Positions 1-6,443 of a stretch of 28,466 nucleotides of DNA are shown in pieces; the stretch's first letter is position 1; each line of letters starts with the position of its first letter. This DNA comes from Oscillospiraceae bacterium (GTDB lineage Bacteria; Bacillota; Clostridia; Oscillospirales; Ruminococcaceae): positions 1 through 28,466 of the forward strand of contig JAHHUC010000022.1 in assembly GCA_020024215.1 (NCBI GenBank), read 5' to 3'. A program made the translations under genes and the position numbers. The notes under the pieces are model-generated. The model saw only the letters and a program-made list of their open reading frames with translations. It made no database searches and was not told the DNA's origin.

Positions 1-493
1 CAGATTCTGTTGTCTTGTTGGAAACAGAGAGAGCAACCTCGATGTCCTTCTCCTTGCCGTCTGCATTGTATTTGGAGGAGGAAACGGTGATTGTTCCGAT
101 GATATCCTTTTCCTCTGTCTCCTTGGGGGATTCCTTGATGGTGAGAACTACATAGTAATAAGCCTTGCCGTCAGTGCCCATTCTCTTTTCAAGCTTTACG
201 CCCTCAACATATTCGCTGCCCATTTCCCACTTGGTCTTAAGCTTTATGTTCTTGGCATATTCGGGATCAGAAAACTTATCAACAGAAGTATCTCCGACCT
301 TTACCTCATATGCTACCACATCGCCAAAGCGTGCAGGAGCAGAGCTTGTAACAGGGGCAAAGGTATGCTCCTCATCATCATAAACATAAGCCTTGTCATC
401 AACATCAAATTTAGTGGGATCAGCTGCAAAGCTTACAGCTGTCATTGACATAGCCATAGCAAAAGCCATAGCCAGTGCTAAAAATTTCTTCAT
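1..493 (-). CDS. Secreted protein of unknown function, tandem paralogue A (C-terminus outside window)
   Basis: The reading frame is open from an ATG at 493 to the window edge, giving 164 codons, so the C-terminus is not visible. AGGAGGA lies at 507-501, a good distance from the ATG. The N-terminus is a classical Sec signal peptide: MKKF, an Ala/Met-rich hydrophobic core, and a likely cleavage after SFA near residue 23. The mature part is acidic and Lys-rich with alternating hydrophobic residues, suggesting an extracellular beta-rich fold. It shares clear blocks with the next gene (926-1873): K-x-K-x-x-W-E-x-G-x-E-Y-V-E near residues 87-100, KDIIGT near 133-138, and ALSVxN near 155-160. No known family was recognised. 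It is probably exported and cell-surface associated or released; the function is unknown. Confidence 0.85.
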   Translation of the reverse strand, partial: MKKFLALAMAFAMAMSMTAVSFAADPTKFDVDDKAYVYDDEEHTFAPVTSSAPARFGDVVAYEVKVGDTSVDKFSDPEYAKNIKLKTKWEMGSEYVEGVKLEKRMGTDGKAYYYVVLTIKESPKETEEKDIIGTITVSSSKYNADGKEKDIEVALSVSNKTTES

Positions 494-845
494 TTTAAAT
501 TCCTCCTCAAATGATTGAAAGCAAATTTTGCAGTTTCCTGCAGATACAGTCCGGATTTATCTCTCCTGACTACATTGGCTATTATACTCTTTAAAAATAT
601 TAAAGTCTTTTCACTTTTTTTAAGCATGTTAACACTTTGTATTCATAAAGTAAATTAAGCTTTTATGCTTTTTGACCGACTTTCACATTTGAGAAATATT
701 CTGTTAAAACTTGTGCCAATGAAGCTTGAAGCCGGACGGAAAAATTCTCTTTTTAAGAAAAAATAATAAAAAATCACTTTATTTTAAGGAGAAATTTTTT
801 CCCGTGTTTTAAAATTTATCTGTAAATATATATACAAAAAAGCAT
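494..845. other. Non-coding gap upstream of secreted paralogue A
   Basis: About 350 AT-rich bases without a supported gene. It contains the ribosome binding site and candidate promoter of the 1-493 gene. The rest, about 610-845, is A/T-rich low-complexity DNA with no ORF carrying a ribosome binding site. An AAGGAG at 787-792 is followed only by an immediate stop in any nearby frame. Confidence 0.6.
581..609 (-). promoter_or_regulatory. Candidate promoter for secreted paralogue A
   Basis: On the minus strand a perfect TATAAT (586-581) lies about 90 bases before the start codon. The matching -35 with a 17-base spacer is AAGACT (609-604), a poor match to TTGACA. The surroundings are very AT-rich. 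The -10 is convincing and the -35 is weak. Confidence 0.4.
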
Positions 846-850
846 AAAAA

Positions 851-878
851 ACGCCCCGCATGGAGAGATGCGGGGCGT
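851..878 (-). terminator. Intrinsic terminator of secreted paralogue B
   Basis: A perfect 11-bp inverted repeat, ACGCCCCGCAT with ATGCGGGGCGT, surrounds a 6-base loop. On the minus strand it is followed by a TTTTTT run. It lies 48 bases after the stop codon of the 926-1873 gene. It separates that gene from paralogue A, so the two are likely separate transcripts. Confidence 0.92.
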
Positions 879-925
879 AAGTCGCTTTAAAGCAGATTAA
901 ATTTAAGCTCTCAGTTTGCTAATAA

Positions 926-1873
926 TTAGCAAGCAGCGCCTGTGCCGGGGTTTACAGGAGCGGTAGGAGCAACGGGAGCTGTCTCCTCGGGAGTATTAAC
1001 GCCGGCGTTAACCTTCTCAACATCGAGCTCCTTCTCAGAGATTACATAAGAACCGATAACTCTTGTTCTTACAACGAAAGCTTCCTCATCGGAATCATAC
1101 TTAGCATCAACCTTTGTCAATGTGCCGTCGGAGTTAACCTTGTAAAGGAACTCGTCTTCCTTAGCATTGAGGTAAAGGTCGCCAAGTCTGTTGAATGTAG
1201 CGTTGTTGCCGTTGAAGTATGTGTAGTTTACGTCGGGAGCAACATTCTCAATACCCTTGTTGTAATCAACAGTTGTCTTGATAACGAGCTTGCCCTGGCC
1301 GATTGTGTTAACTACAAACTTGCCTGCCTCAGCGTAGAGCTCGATCTCCTGCTCCTCATCGCCGTCGCCAAAGCTGTGGATATATACATCGTCGCCTGTC
1401 TTGGATGCATCGCCAGCAGTTGCATTCTTTACAGATAAAGCAACATCAATGTCAAGCTTGTTGCTGTCGCCAGCGCCAGTAATTGTGTACTTGGACTTGG
1501 AAGCAGAAAGTGTTACTGTTCCGATGATGTCCTTTGTGCTTGTGGATGTGGGCTGCTCCTTAAGTACGATAGCGATACCGTAAACAGCCTTGCCATTGCT
1601 CATAACGGGAGCTACCTTAACGGATTCAACGTACTCGCCGCCTCTTTCCCAGTTAGCCTTAACCTTGATATCAGATGCCTTTTCAATGTCACCGTCTAAA
1701 AGGATGTAGTATGTGCTGTCAAAATTGTACTCAGCAGGTACAGCAGCTGCTGCATCTCTCTTAACCTTTACAATATCTCCAGTGGAAACTGATACATTCT
1801 CAGCTGCAAAAGCAACAGCAGCCATAGACATGATCATTGTAGCTGCTAAAGCCATAGATAAAAACTTCTTCAT
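926..1873 (-). CDS. Secreted protein of unknown function, tandem paralogue B
   Basis: The frame could extend to an ATG at 1951, but the start at 1873 is chosen because AAGGAGGA (1890-1883) sits just upstream and translation there begins with a proper Sec signal peptide (MKKFLSMALA..., likely cut near VAFA). The protein has 315 residues. The region around residues 68-140 is homologous to paralogue A (W-E-x-G-x-E-Y-V-E, KDIIGT, ALSVxN). A second half, about 150-290, has repeated short beta-strand-like segments. The C-terminus is a Pro/Ala-rich tail ending NPGTGAAC. NPGTG resembles sortase-type motifs, but no hydrophobic anchor follows. Its own promoter and strong terminator, and the apparent absence of ATA and AGG codons where I looked, fit high expression. 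Surface or structural role is inferred only. Confidence 0.9.
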   Translation of the reverse strand: MKKFLSMALAATMIMSMAAVAFAAENVSVSTGDIVKVKRDAAAAVPAEYNFDSTYYILLDGDIEKASDIKVKANWERGGEYVESVKVAPVMSNGKAVYGIAIVLKEQPTSTSTKDIIGTVTLSASKSKYTITGAGDSNKLDIDVALSVKNATAGDASKTGDDVYIHSFGDGDEEQEIELYAEAGKFVVNTIGQGKLVIKTTVDYNKGIENVAPDVNYTYFNGNNATFNRLGDLYLNAKEDEFLYKVNSDGTLTKVDAKYDSDEEAFVVRTRVIGSYVISEKELDVEKVNAGVNTPEETAPVAPTAPVNPGTGAAC

Positions 1874-1969
1874 TGGAAATTTTCCTCCTTTAAAATTCAA
1901 AACTGCGGTCTTCTCCGTCAACCGCTTTAAGCCAAGCGTGCTCTCCAACACCTTCTAGGCTATGGCTGG

Positions 1970-1998
1970 ATTATAGCACAGAAAGTTTCAAAATGCAA
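1970..1998 (-). promoter_or_regulatory. Promoter of secreted paralogue B
   Basis: On the minus strand TTGCAT (1998-1993) is followed by a 17-base spacer and TATAAT (1975-1970). A TG sits one base before the -10 (TGCTATAAT), making an extended -10. AT-rich DNA upstream of the -35 could act as an UP element. The predicted leader to the ATG at 1873 is about 90 bases. Confidence 0.6.
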
Positions 1999-2217
1999 TA
2001 GCAAAAGTAACTTTTTTGTAATTCATTTGTAATAATTGAGACGTAAAGCCCAAAAAAGCCTTTATTTAAGCCAAAAATTAAATCAAAAGTTTTTTGGCAA
2101 ATTTATGTAAATTAACCTTTTTATTCCTTTTAAGCCTCTCTGCTTACGGGTAAATTTGATTTTTTACATTGTCATAAGGGCTTTATTTTTCCCTTTGCAA
2201 GCTAAAAGCAAAAAGAA
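1999..2217. other. Non-coding AT-rich gap between secreted paralogue B and the thl-crt-hbd operon
   Basis: No gene with a ribosome binding site was found on either strand. The stretch contains an AT-rich inverted repeat at 2070-2098 (GCCAAAAA with TTTTTGGC, 13-base loop) and poly-T/poly-A tracts. These may be upstream promoter elements for the gene at 926-1873 or simply intergenic DNA. Confidence 0.5.
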
Positions 2218-2250
2218 AACAGCCCCTTTCTCTTAAGGATTGGGGCTGTT
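2218..2250 (-). terminator. Intrinsic terminator of the thl-crt-hbd operon
   Basis: A 9-bp stem, AACAGCCCC with GGGGCTGTT, surrounds a 15-base loop. On the minus strand it runs into TTTTCTTTTT. It lies about 105 bases past the hbd stop codon. Confidence 0.85.
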
Positions 2251-2356
2251 CTTACTATTAAACTTTTAATTTTTCGGCAATTAAAGCCTCACATTATATA
2301 AAAGCTTAACTTCTGCAAATCAAAATTTTTGAAAAGCTCTTTAAAAAAGCAGAGGT

Positions 2357-3193
2357 TTACTTTGTGTAATCGTAGAAGCCCTTGCCTGTCTTTCTTCCCA
2401 GAAGATTTCCTCTTACCATCTTCCTTAAAAGAAGTGCAGGACGATATTTGGGATCGCCTGTCTCGCTCTGGAGTGTCTCCATAATTGCAAGGCAAACATC
2501 AAGGCCGATAAAGTCGCCCAATGCCAAGGGGCCCATTGGGTGGTTTGCACCTAACTGCATAGCCTTGTCGATATCCTCAACAGAGGCTACACCTGTCTCA
2601 ACAAGACCGATTGCTTCATTTATCATGGGGATAAGCACCTTGTTTACAACAAAGCCGGGTGCCTCTGCAACCTCAACAGGGTCCTTGCCGATCTCCTTGG
2701 TAAGGTTGTAGATGAAGTCGAATGTCTCCTGCTTTGTGTTTGCGCCTCTGATGATTTCAACAAGCTTCATAGAGGGAACAGGGTTGAAGAAGTGCATGCC
2801 TATTACAGGGTGCTTTAAGCCTGCGCCCATCTCTGTGATGGACTTAGAGGATGTGTTGGAGGCAAAAATTGCGCTCTCCTTGCACATTCCGTCAAGCTCT
2901 AAAAGAAGCTCTCTCTTTGTGCCCATATCCTCCTTGACACACTCGATTATCAAATCGGCATCCTTTGCAGCTTCCTTCTCCTCTATAAGAATGTTGGCAA
3001 GCAAAGCATTTACAGCTTCCTCTGTCATCTTGCCCTTTGCAACTCTCTTTGCAAGAGAGGCAGCCAGCTTGTCCTTGTGCTTTTGTGCAGAAGCTACCGA
3101 GCTTGCATACATAAGTGCTGTGTGGCCGTTTGCAGCGAATACCTGTGCGATACCGCTTCCCATTGTGCCGGCGCCGAAAATTGCTACCTTCAT
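2357..3193 (-). CDS. hbd: 3-hydroxybutyryl-CoA dehydrogenase
   Basis: This 278-residue enzyme (family usual about 282) interconverts acetoacetyl-CoA and (S)-3-hydroxybutyryl-CoA in the cytoplasm, the second step toward butyryl-CoA. The N-terminal Rossmann domain has GAGTMGSG at residues 7-14. Catalytic-type residues are present: S112 (ASNTS), H134 (GMHFFNP), E146 and N184 (FVVNK). The C-terminal helical domain is complete. The acidic residue that normally ends the second beta strand and binds the NAD ribose is absent: the segment reads GHTALMYASS, with Ala at position 30. This hints at a different cofactor preference. AAAGGAGAG precedes the ATG at 3193. It is the last gene of thl-crt-hbd, 38 bases after crt, and is followed by a terminator. 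Confidence 0.95.
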   Translation of the reverse strand: MKVAIFGAGTMGSGIAQVFAANGHTALMYASSVASAQKHKDKLAASLAKRVAKGKMTEEAVNALLANILIEEKEAAKDADLIIECVKEDMGTKRELLLELDGMCKESAIFASNTSSKSITEMGAGLKHPVIGMHFFNPVPSMKLVEIIRGANTKQETFDFIYNLTKEIGKDPVEVAEAPGFVVNKVLIPMINEAIGLVETGVASVEDIDKAMQLGANHPMGPLALGDFIGLDVCLAIMETLQSETGDPKYRPALLLRKMVRGNLLGRKTGKGFYDYTK

Positions 3194-3231
3194 TGGAATC
3201 TCTCCTTTTTTATTTTAAAAAATATCTCTGC

Positions 3232-4011
3232 CTACCTGTTTACATAAGGATCGTGCTTTCTCTTTTCCAAGAAAGCTGTCATTCCGTTCTGCTGGTCCTC
3301 TGTGCCAAAGCAGTCACCAAAGCATTGGGATTCTATCCTTACAGCAGAAGCAATATCCACCTGCATACCCTCGTTTATTGCCCTTTTGGAATTTCTCACA
3401 GCAATGGGGGCATTTGAGGCAATCTTTCTTGCCATCTTCTTAGCTTCCTCCATAAGATTTTCCAAAGGATACACTGCGGAAACCAAACCTAATCTGTAAG
3501 CTTCACAGGCATCTATCTTATTGCAGGTATAAATAAGCTCCTTTGCCCTTCCTGTGCCTATTATTCTGGGAAGTCTCTGTGTGCCGCCAAAGCCGGGGGT
3601 TATGCCCAGGCCTGTTTCCGGCTGACCGAAAACAGCGTTTTCAGATGCAATTCTTATGTCGCACGCCATAGAAAGCTCGCAGCCGCCGCCTAAGCAAAAG
3701 CCGTTTACGGCTGCTATGGTGGGGATGGGAAGATTTTCAAGCTTTAAGAAAACATCATTTCCCAATCTGCCGAATTCCTCTCCCTCTTTTTTGGAAAGAT
3801 CCTTCATCTGGGCAATGTCAGCACCTGCCACAAAGGACTTATCCCCTGCGCCTGTGAGGATGAGAACGCGCACAGAAGAAAAATCCACATTATCCAAAAC
3901 CTCATTCAGCTGCTTTAAAACATCGGAATTGAGGGCGTTGAGAGCCTTTTCCCTTGTTATTGTGATTATGCCGAAGGCTTCCTCGGCTTTATAATTTACA
4001 AAATCGCCCAT
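3232..4011 (-). CDS. crt: 3-hydroxybutyryl-CoA dehydratase (crotonase)
   Basis: This 259-residue enoyl-CoA hydratase/isomerase family enzyme dehydrates 3-hydroxybutyryl-CoA to crotonyl-CoA. The oxyanion-hole and CoA-binding segments are present (FVAGADIAQM near 60-69, NGFCLGGGCELSMACD at 103-118). Both catalytic glutamates are visible: E112 in GGGCEL and E132 in QPETGLG. The start ATG at 4011 is one base after the thl stop (TAA-T-ATG), so translation is probably coupled, with a weak AGAGAAG upstream inside the thl coding end. It sits between thl and hbd in one transcript, which supports the butyrate-pathway reading over general fatty-acid oxidation. Confidence 0.95.
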   Translation of the reverse strand: MGDFVNYKAEEAFGIITITREKALNALNSDVLKQLNEVLDNVDFSSVRVLILTGAGDKSFVAGADIAQMKDLSKKEGEEFGRLGNDVFLKLENLPIPTIAAVNGFCLGGGCELSMACDIRIASENAVFGQPETGLGITPGFGGTQRLPRIIGTGRAKELIYTCNKIDACEAYRLGLVSAVYPLENLMEEAKKMARKIASNAPIAVRNSKRAINEGMQVDIASAVRIESQCFGDCFGTEDQQNGMTAFLEKRKHDPYVNR

Positions 4012-4012
4012 A

Positions 4013-5188
4013 TTAAAGCTTCTCTACAATTACAGCTTCACCCATGCCGCCGCCTATGCAAAGTGTGGCAACGCCCTTCTGACCTGCCTTCAATTCGTGA
4101 AGAAGTGTAACCAGAATACGGCAGCCGGAGGCACCGATGGGATGTCCGATTGCGATAGCTCCGCCCTTGGGATTGAGCTTTTCCTCGGGAATTCCCAGCT
4201 CCTTGCCAACCTCAAGAGCCTGTGCTGCAAATGCTTCGTTTGCTTCAAACACATCAATATCCTCAATCTTGAGATCTGTCTTTGAAAGAGCGTGTCTTAC
4301 AGAGGGAATGGGACCTAAGCCCATCACAGAGGGGTCAACTCCCTTAGAGCCTGTGGAGATAAGCCTTGCCATAGGCTTGAGGTTATGCTCCTTTACAAAT
4401 TCCTCAGAGCAAACCAGAACTGCTGCTGCTCCGTCGTTTATTCCGGAGGCGTTGGCTGCTGTAACTGTTCCGTCCTTTTTGAATGCAGGCTTTAACTTTC
4501 CAACCTTTTCCATTGTTGTGCCGGCCTTTACATATTCGTCAACATTGAATACGATGGGATCGCCCTTTCTCTGGGGGATGACAACATCCACTATCTCATC
4601 CTTGAACCAGCCCTCCTGATTTGCCTTTGCTGCCTTTTCCTGGCTCTTTACAGCAAATTCATCCTGCATTTCTCTTGTGAGGCTGTACTTTTCTGCAACA
4701 TTTTCGGCTGTTATGCCCATGTGATAGTTGTTGAAGGCATCCCAAAGGCCGTCGTTTATCATGACGTCAATCAATGTCTGATTGCCCATCTTAACTCCGA
4801 ATCTCTCGCCGAAGATTGCATAGGGTGCGCCGGACATGCTCTCTGCACCGCCTGCAACAATGCAGTCGCCCTCGCCTGCTAAAATTGTCCTGTATGCCAA
4901 GGATACGGCATGAAGGCCGGAGCCGCAAACCTTGTTGATGGATGTTGCGGGAACTTCTACGGGAAGTCCTGCCTTGAGAGACATCTGTCGGGCAGGGTTC
5001 TGTCCCTGTGCTGCCTGAAGCACATTGCCCATGAATACCTCGTCAACATCCTGCGGCTTTACGCCTGCACGGTTTAAGGCTTCCTTGATGACAACGGCTC
5101 CGAGATCTGCTGCCTTGATGTCCTTTAAGCTGCCGCCCATGCTTCCTACTGCTGTGCGGCATGCCCCTACCAAATATACATTTTTCAT
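4013..5188 (-). CDS. thlA: Acetyl-CoA C-acetyltransferase (thiolase)
   Basis: This thiolase condenses two acetyl-CoA into acetoacetyl-CoA. The frame is open to 5257, but the ATG at 5188 is chosen: AAGGAGGC (5204-5197) precedes it and the protein then starts with the standard MKNVYLVGACRTAVG. That gives 391 residues, the usual thiolase II length. The active-site cysteine is C88 (NKVCGSG), the catalytic histidine H349 (GHPIGASG) and the second cysteine C377 (CIGGGMG). It is the first gene of a three-gene operon with crt and hbd. The butyryl-CoA dehydrogenase and electron-transfer flavoprotein genes are not here. The biosynthetic direction is inferred from these neighbours. Confidence 0.95.
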   Translation of the reverse strand: MKNVYLVGACRTAVGSMGGSLKDIKAADLGAVVIKEALNRAGVKPQDVDEVFMGNVLQAAQGQNPARQMSLKAGLPVEVPATSINKVCGSGLHAVSLAYRTILAGEGDCIVAGGAESMSGAPYAIFGERFGVKMGNQTLIDVMINDGLWDAFNNYHMGITAENVAEKYSLTREMQDEFAVKSQEKAAKANQEGWFKDEIVDVVIPQRKGDPIVFNVDEYVKAGTTMEKVGKLKPAFKKDGTVTAANASGINDGAAAVLVCSEEFVKEHNLKPMARLISTGSKGVDPSVMGLGPIPSVRHALSKTDLKIEDIDVFEANEAFAAQALEVGKELGIPEEKLNPKGGAIAIGHPIGASGCRILVTLLHELKAGQKGVATLCIGGGMGEAVIVEKL

Positions 5189-5237
5189 TGCTTTTTGCCT
5201 CCTTATATTTATTACAAAGAGATGTAATCTTTGTTCA

Positions 5238-5267
5238 ATTATAACCATAACACACAAAGAAATGCAA
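5238..5267 (-). promoter_or_regulatory. Promoter of the thl-crt-hbd operon
   Basis: On the minus strand TTGCAT (5267-5262), an 18-base spacer and a perfect TATAAT (5243-5238) lie about 50 bases before the thl start. The same TTGCAT hexamer is used before the gene at 926-1873. A short inverted repeat ATTAC/GTAAT (5211-5229) lies between the promoter and the ribosome binding site. Confidence 0.55.
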
Positions 5268-5529
5268 GCGAATTTGACCGATTTTATTATTTAGTAACAG
5301 ATATTTGATTAACCCTTATTTAATTTTATACTTAATTGACATAATCCTGCAGGGGCAGGCTGTTTTGCAGGTGAAAATAAGAAGCAAATCCTTCACGATT
5401 TGCAAAAAACTGCATATTTTCGTGCATTTTTAAAACAAGATAAGCTACTTTTTAAATTTTAGGCTGCGCAGGATGAATAAAAATATAAGCCCGGTTCAAA
5501 ACTATATAAAAGTTAAAGGAGGTGTTTCT
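5268..5529. other. Non-coding divergent region between thl and the DUF378 gene
   Basis: It holds the plus-strand promoter of the DUF378 gene and a leader of about 190 bases. The leader contains small inverted repeats: CCTGC/GCAGG at 5346-5372, GCAAATC/GATTTGC at 5384-5403, and TGCA/TGCA before a T run near 5412-5435. No known riboswitch class was recognised. A frame start at 5473 (ATG) lacks a ribosome binding site. Confidence 0.5.
5305..5332 (+). promoter_or_regulatory. Promoter of the DUF378 gene
   Basis: TTGATT (5305-5310), a 16-base spacer and TATACT (5327-5332). The start codon is about 190 bases downstream, so the transcript has an unusually long leader for a 71-codon gene. Confidence 0.4.
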
Positions 5530-5745
5530 TTGATCGGAATTTTAGACAAGGTATCTCTCTTTCTCACCATTTTGGGCTCCCTTAACTGGGGCTGTGTGGG
5601 GCTTTTCTCCTTCAATGTGGTGGATTATCTGTTAGGAGGTCCGCAATCTTTGCTGTCGAGGGCTGTGTATGTGGTAATAGCCGCTTCCGGAATCTGGTGC
5701 ATAACCCTTTTGTTCAAGGATTATCCCGAAACAGGAAGAAATTAA
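5530..5745 (+). CDS. DUF378 family small membrane protein
   Basis: The start is the TTG at 5530, because AAAGGAGG (5515-5522) is 7 bases upstream. The ATG at 5473 in the same frame has no ribosome binding site and would add 19 unlikely residues. The 71-residue product has two predicted membrane helices, with the family signature LGSLNWGCVGLF in or after the first and AVYVVIAASGIWCI in the second, and a short charged cytoplasmic-type tail. DUF378 (YuzA-like) proteins are widespread in Firmicutes and their function is not established. The gene is monocistronic, with a promoter before it and a terminator directly after. Confidence 0.88.
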   Translation: MIGILDKVSLFLTILGSLNWGCVGLFSFNVVDYLLGGPQSLLSRAVYVVIAASGIWCITLLFKDYPETGRN

Positions 5746-5752
5746 AGCTGAA

Positions 5753-5786
5753 GGCGCTCCTTTTTTGTGAAAAAGGGGTGTCTTTT
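5753..5786 (+). terminator. Intrinsic terminator after the DUF378 gene
   Basis: A 13-bp stem with some G-U pairs (GGCGCTCCTTTTT with AAAAAGGGGTGTC) and a 4-base loop, followed by TTTT. It lies 7 bases after the stop codon. Confidence 0.75.
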
Positions 5787-5836
5787 CATTATGGGGCAGT
5801 CAGCATAAAATTAAATGATGCACATAGCATTTATTG

Positions 5837-5865
5837 TTGTTTATTTTCTCAAGGTATAGTATAAT
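5837..5865 (+). promoter_or_regulatory. Promoter of the orf5897-pncB transcript
   Basis: TTGTTT (5837-5842), a 17-base spacer and a perfect TATAAT (5860-5865), about 30 bases before the start codon at 5897. It follows the preceding terminator, so it marks a new transcript. Confidence 0.65.
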
Positions 5866-5896
5866 GTTAAATTGAACACATAAGAAGGGTGAGCAT

Positions 5897-6424
5897 ATGA
5901 GAAATCAGAGGACAAGAAATAAAAAGGGAGCCAAATTTCCTTTGGCGGCAGTTCTGCTTTTAGCCGTTGCAGCTGTATTGGCGGTGATGGGCTTTGTTCT
6001 TCTAAGCGGGGAAAGCAGCAATTACAATGCAGTTGACATCGACCCGGCGCATCTTGATTCAAGAGCAGAAAAAATCAAAAGATTTTTTTGGGAAAAGAAG
6101 GAAAAGAACGACAAGGACAACTTTTCCTATGAAATTGAAACAATGCTCGATTTTAAGGGAGAAGAACAGCAGTGCAGCATAGGGCTTAAAAATCCTCATC
6201 GCAACACCATGCTTATGTACATAGAGCTTTCCTTGGAGGATGGGGATGTGTTTTTCAGAAGCGGACTTATCCTTCCCGGAGAAAAAATTGAAAAAATTAC
6301 TCCTGACAAAAAGCTGCCTGAAGGAGAATTTAAAGGTCACGCCGTAATTTGCGCCGTTGAGCCTGAAACAGAGGAATTTGTGGGATTTTTAGAGCAGGAA
6401 GTAAATATCAGGGTAAGAAAATAA
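5897..6424 (+). CDS. Membrane-anchored protein of unknown function
   Basis: ATG at 5897 follows AAGGGTGAG. The 175-residue product begins with a basic stretch (MRNQRTRNKKGAK), then one hydrophobic helix at about residues 14-37, so it is probably anchored with the C-terminal part outside the cell. Residues 38-75 are charged and linker-like. The remaining 100 or so residues alternate strands and turns (KNPHRNTMLMYIELSL, FRSGLILPGEKIEKI, LPEGEFKGHAVI), a pattern I associate with small Ig-like beta-sandwich domains in uncharacterised clostridial proteins. No enzymatic motif is visible. It is 19 bases upstream of pncB and shares its promoter, but a functional link to NAD metabolism is not shown. 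Confidence 0.85.
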   Translation: MRNQRTRNKKGAKFPLAAVLLLAVAAVLAVMGFVLLSGESSNYNAVDIDPAHLDSRAEKIKRFFWEKKEKNDKDNFSYEIETMLDFKGEEQQCSIGLKNPHRNTMLMYIELSLEDGDVFFRSGLILPGEKIEKITPDKKLPEGEFKGHAVICAVEPETEEFVGFLEQEVNIRVRK

Positions 6425-6443
6425 AGGAATTGAGGTAAATCTG

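Noticed and set aside
1874..1951. Upstream start (1951) for secreted paralogue B
   Set aside because: It would put 26 residues before a complete signal peptide and lies almost at the predicted transcription start; the ATG at 1873 has a strong ribosome binding site.
2070..2098. Terminator from the inverted repeat GCCAAAAA/TTTTTGGC
   Set aside because: The stem is AT-rich, no gene ends next to it, and neither strand has a clean T run directly after it.
2382..3218. Plus-strand ORFs opposite hbd
   Set aside because: Long open frames antisense to a clear coding gene, without ribosome binding sites and with no recognisable domains; they follow from the codon use of hbd.
5231..5252. Rex redox-repressor site at the thl promoter
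   Set aside because: TTGTTCA matches a left half-site, but the right half does not form the TTAACAA arm; agreement is about half the bases.
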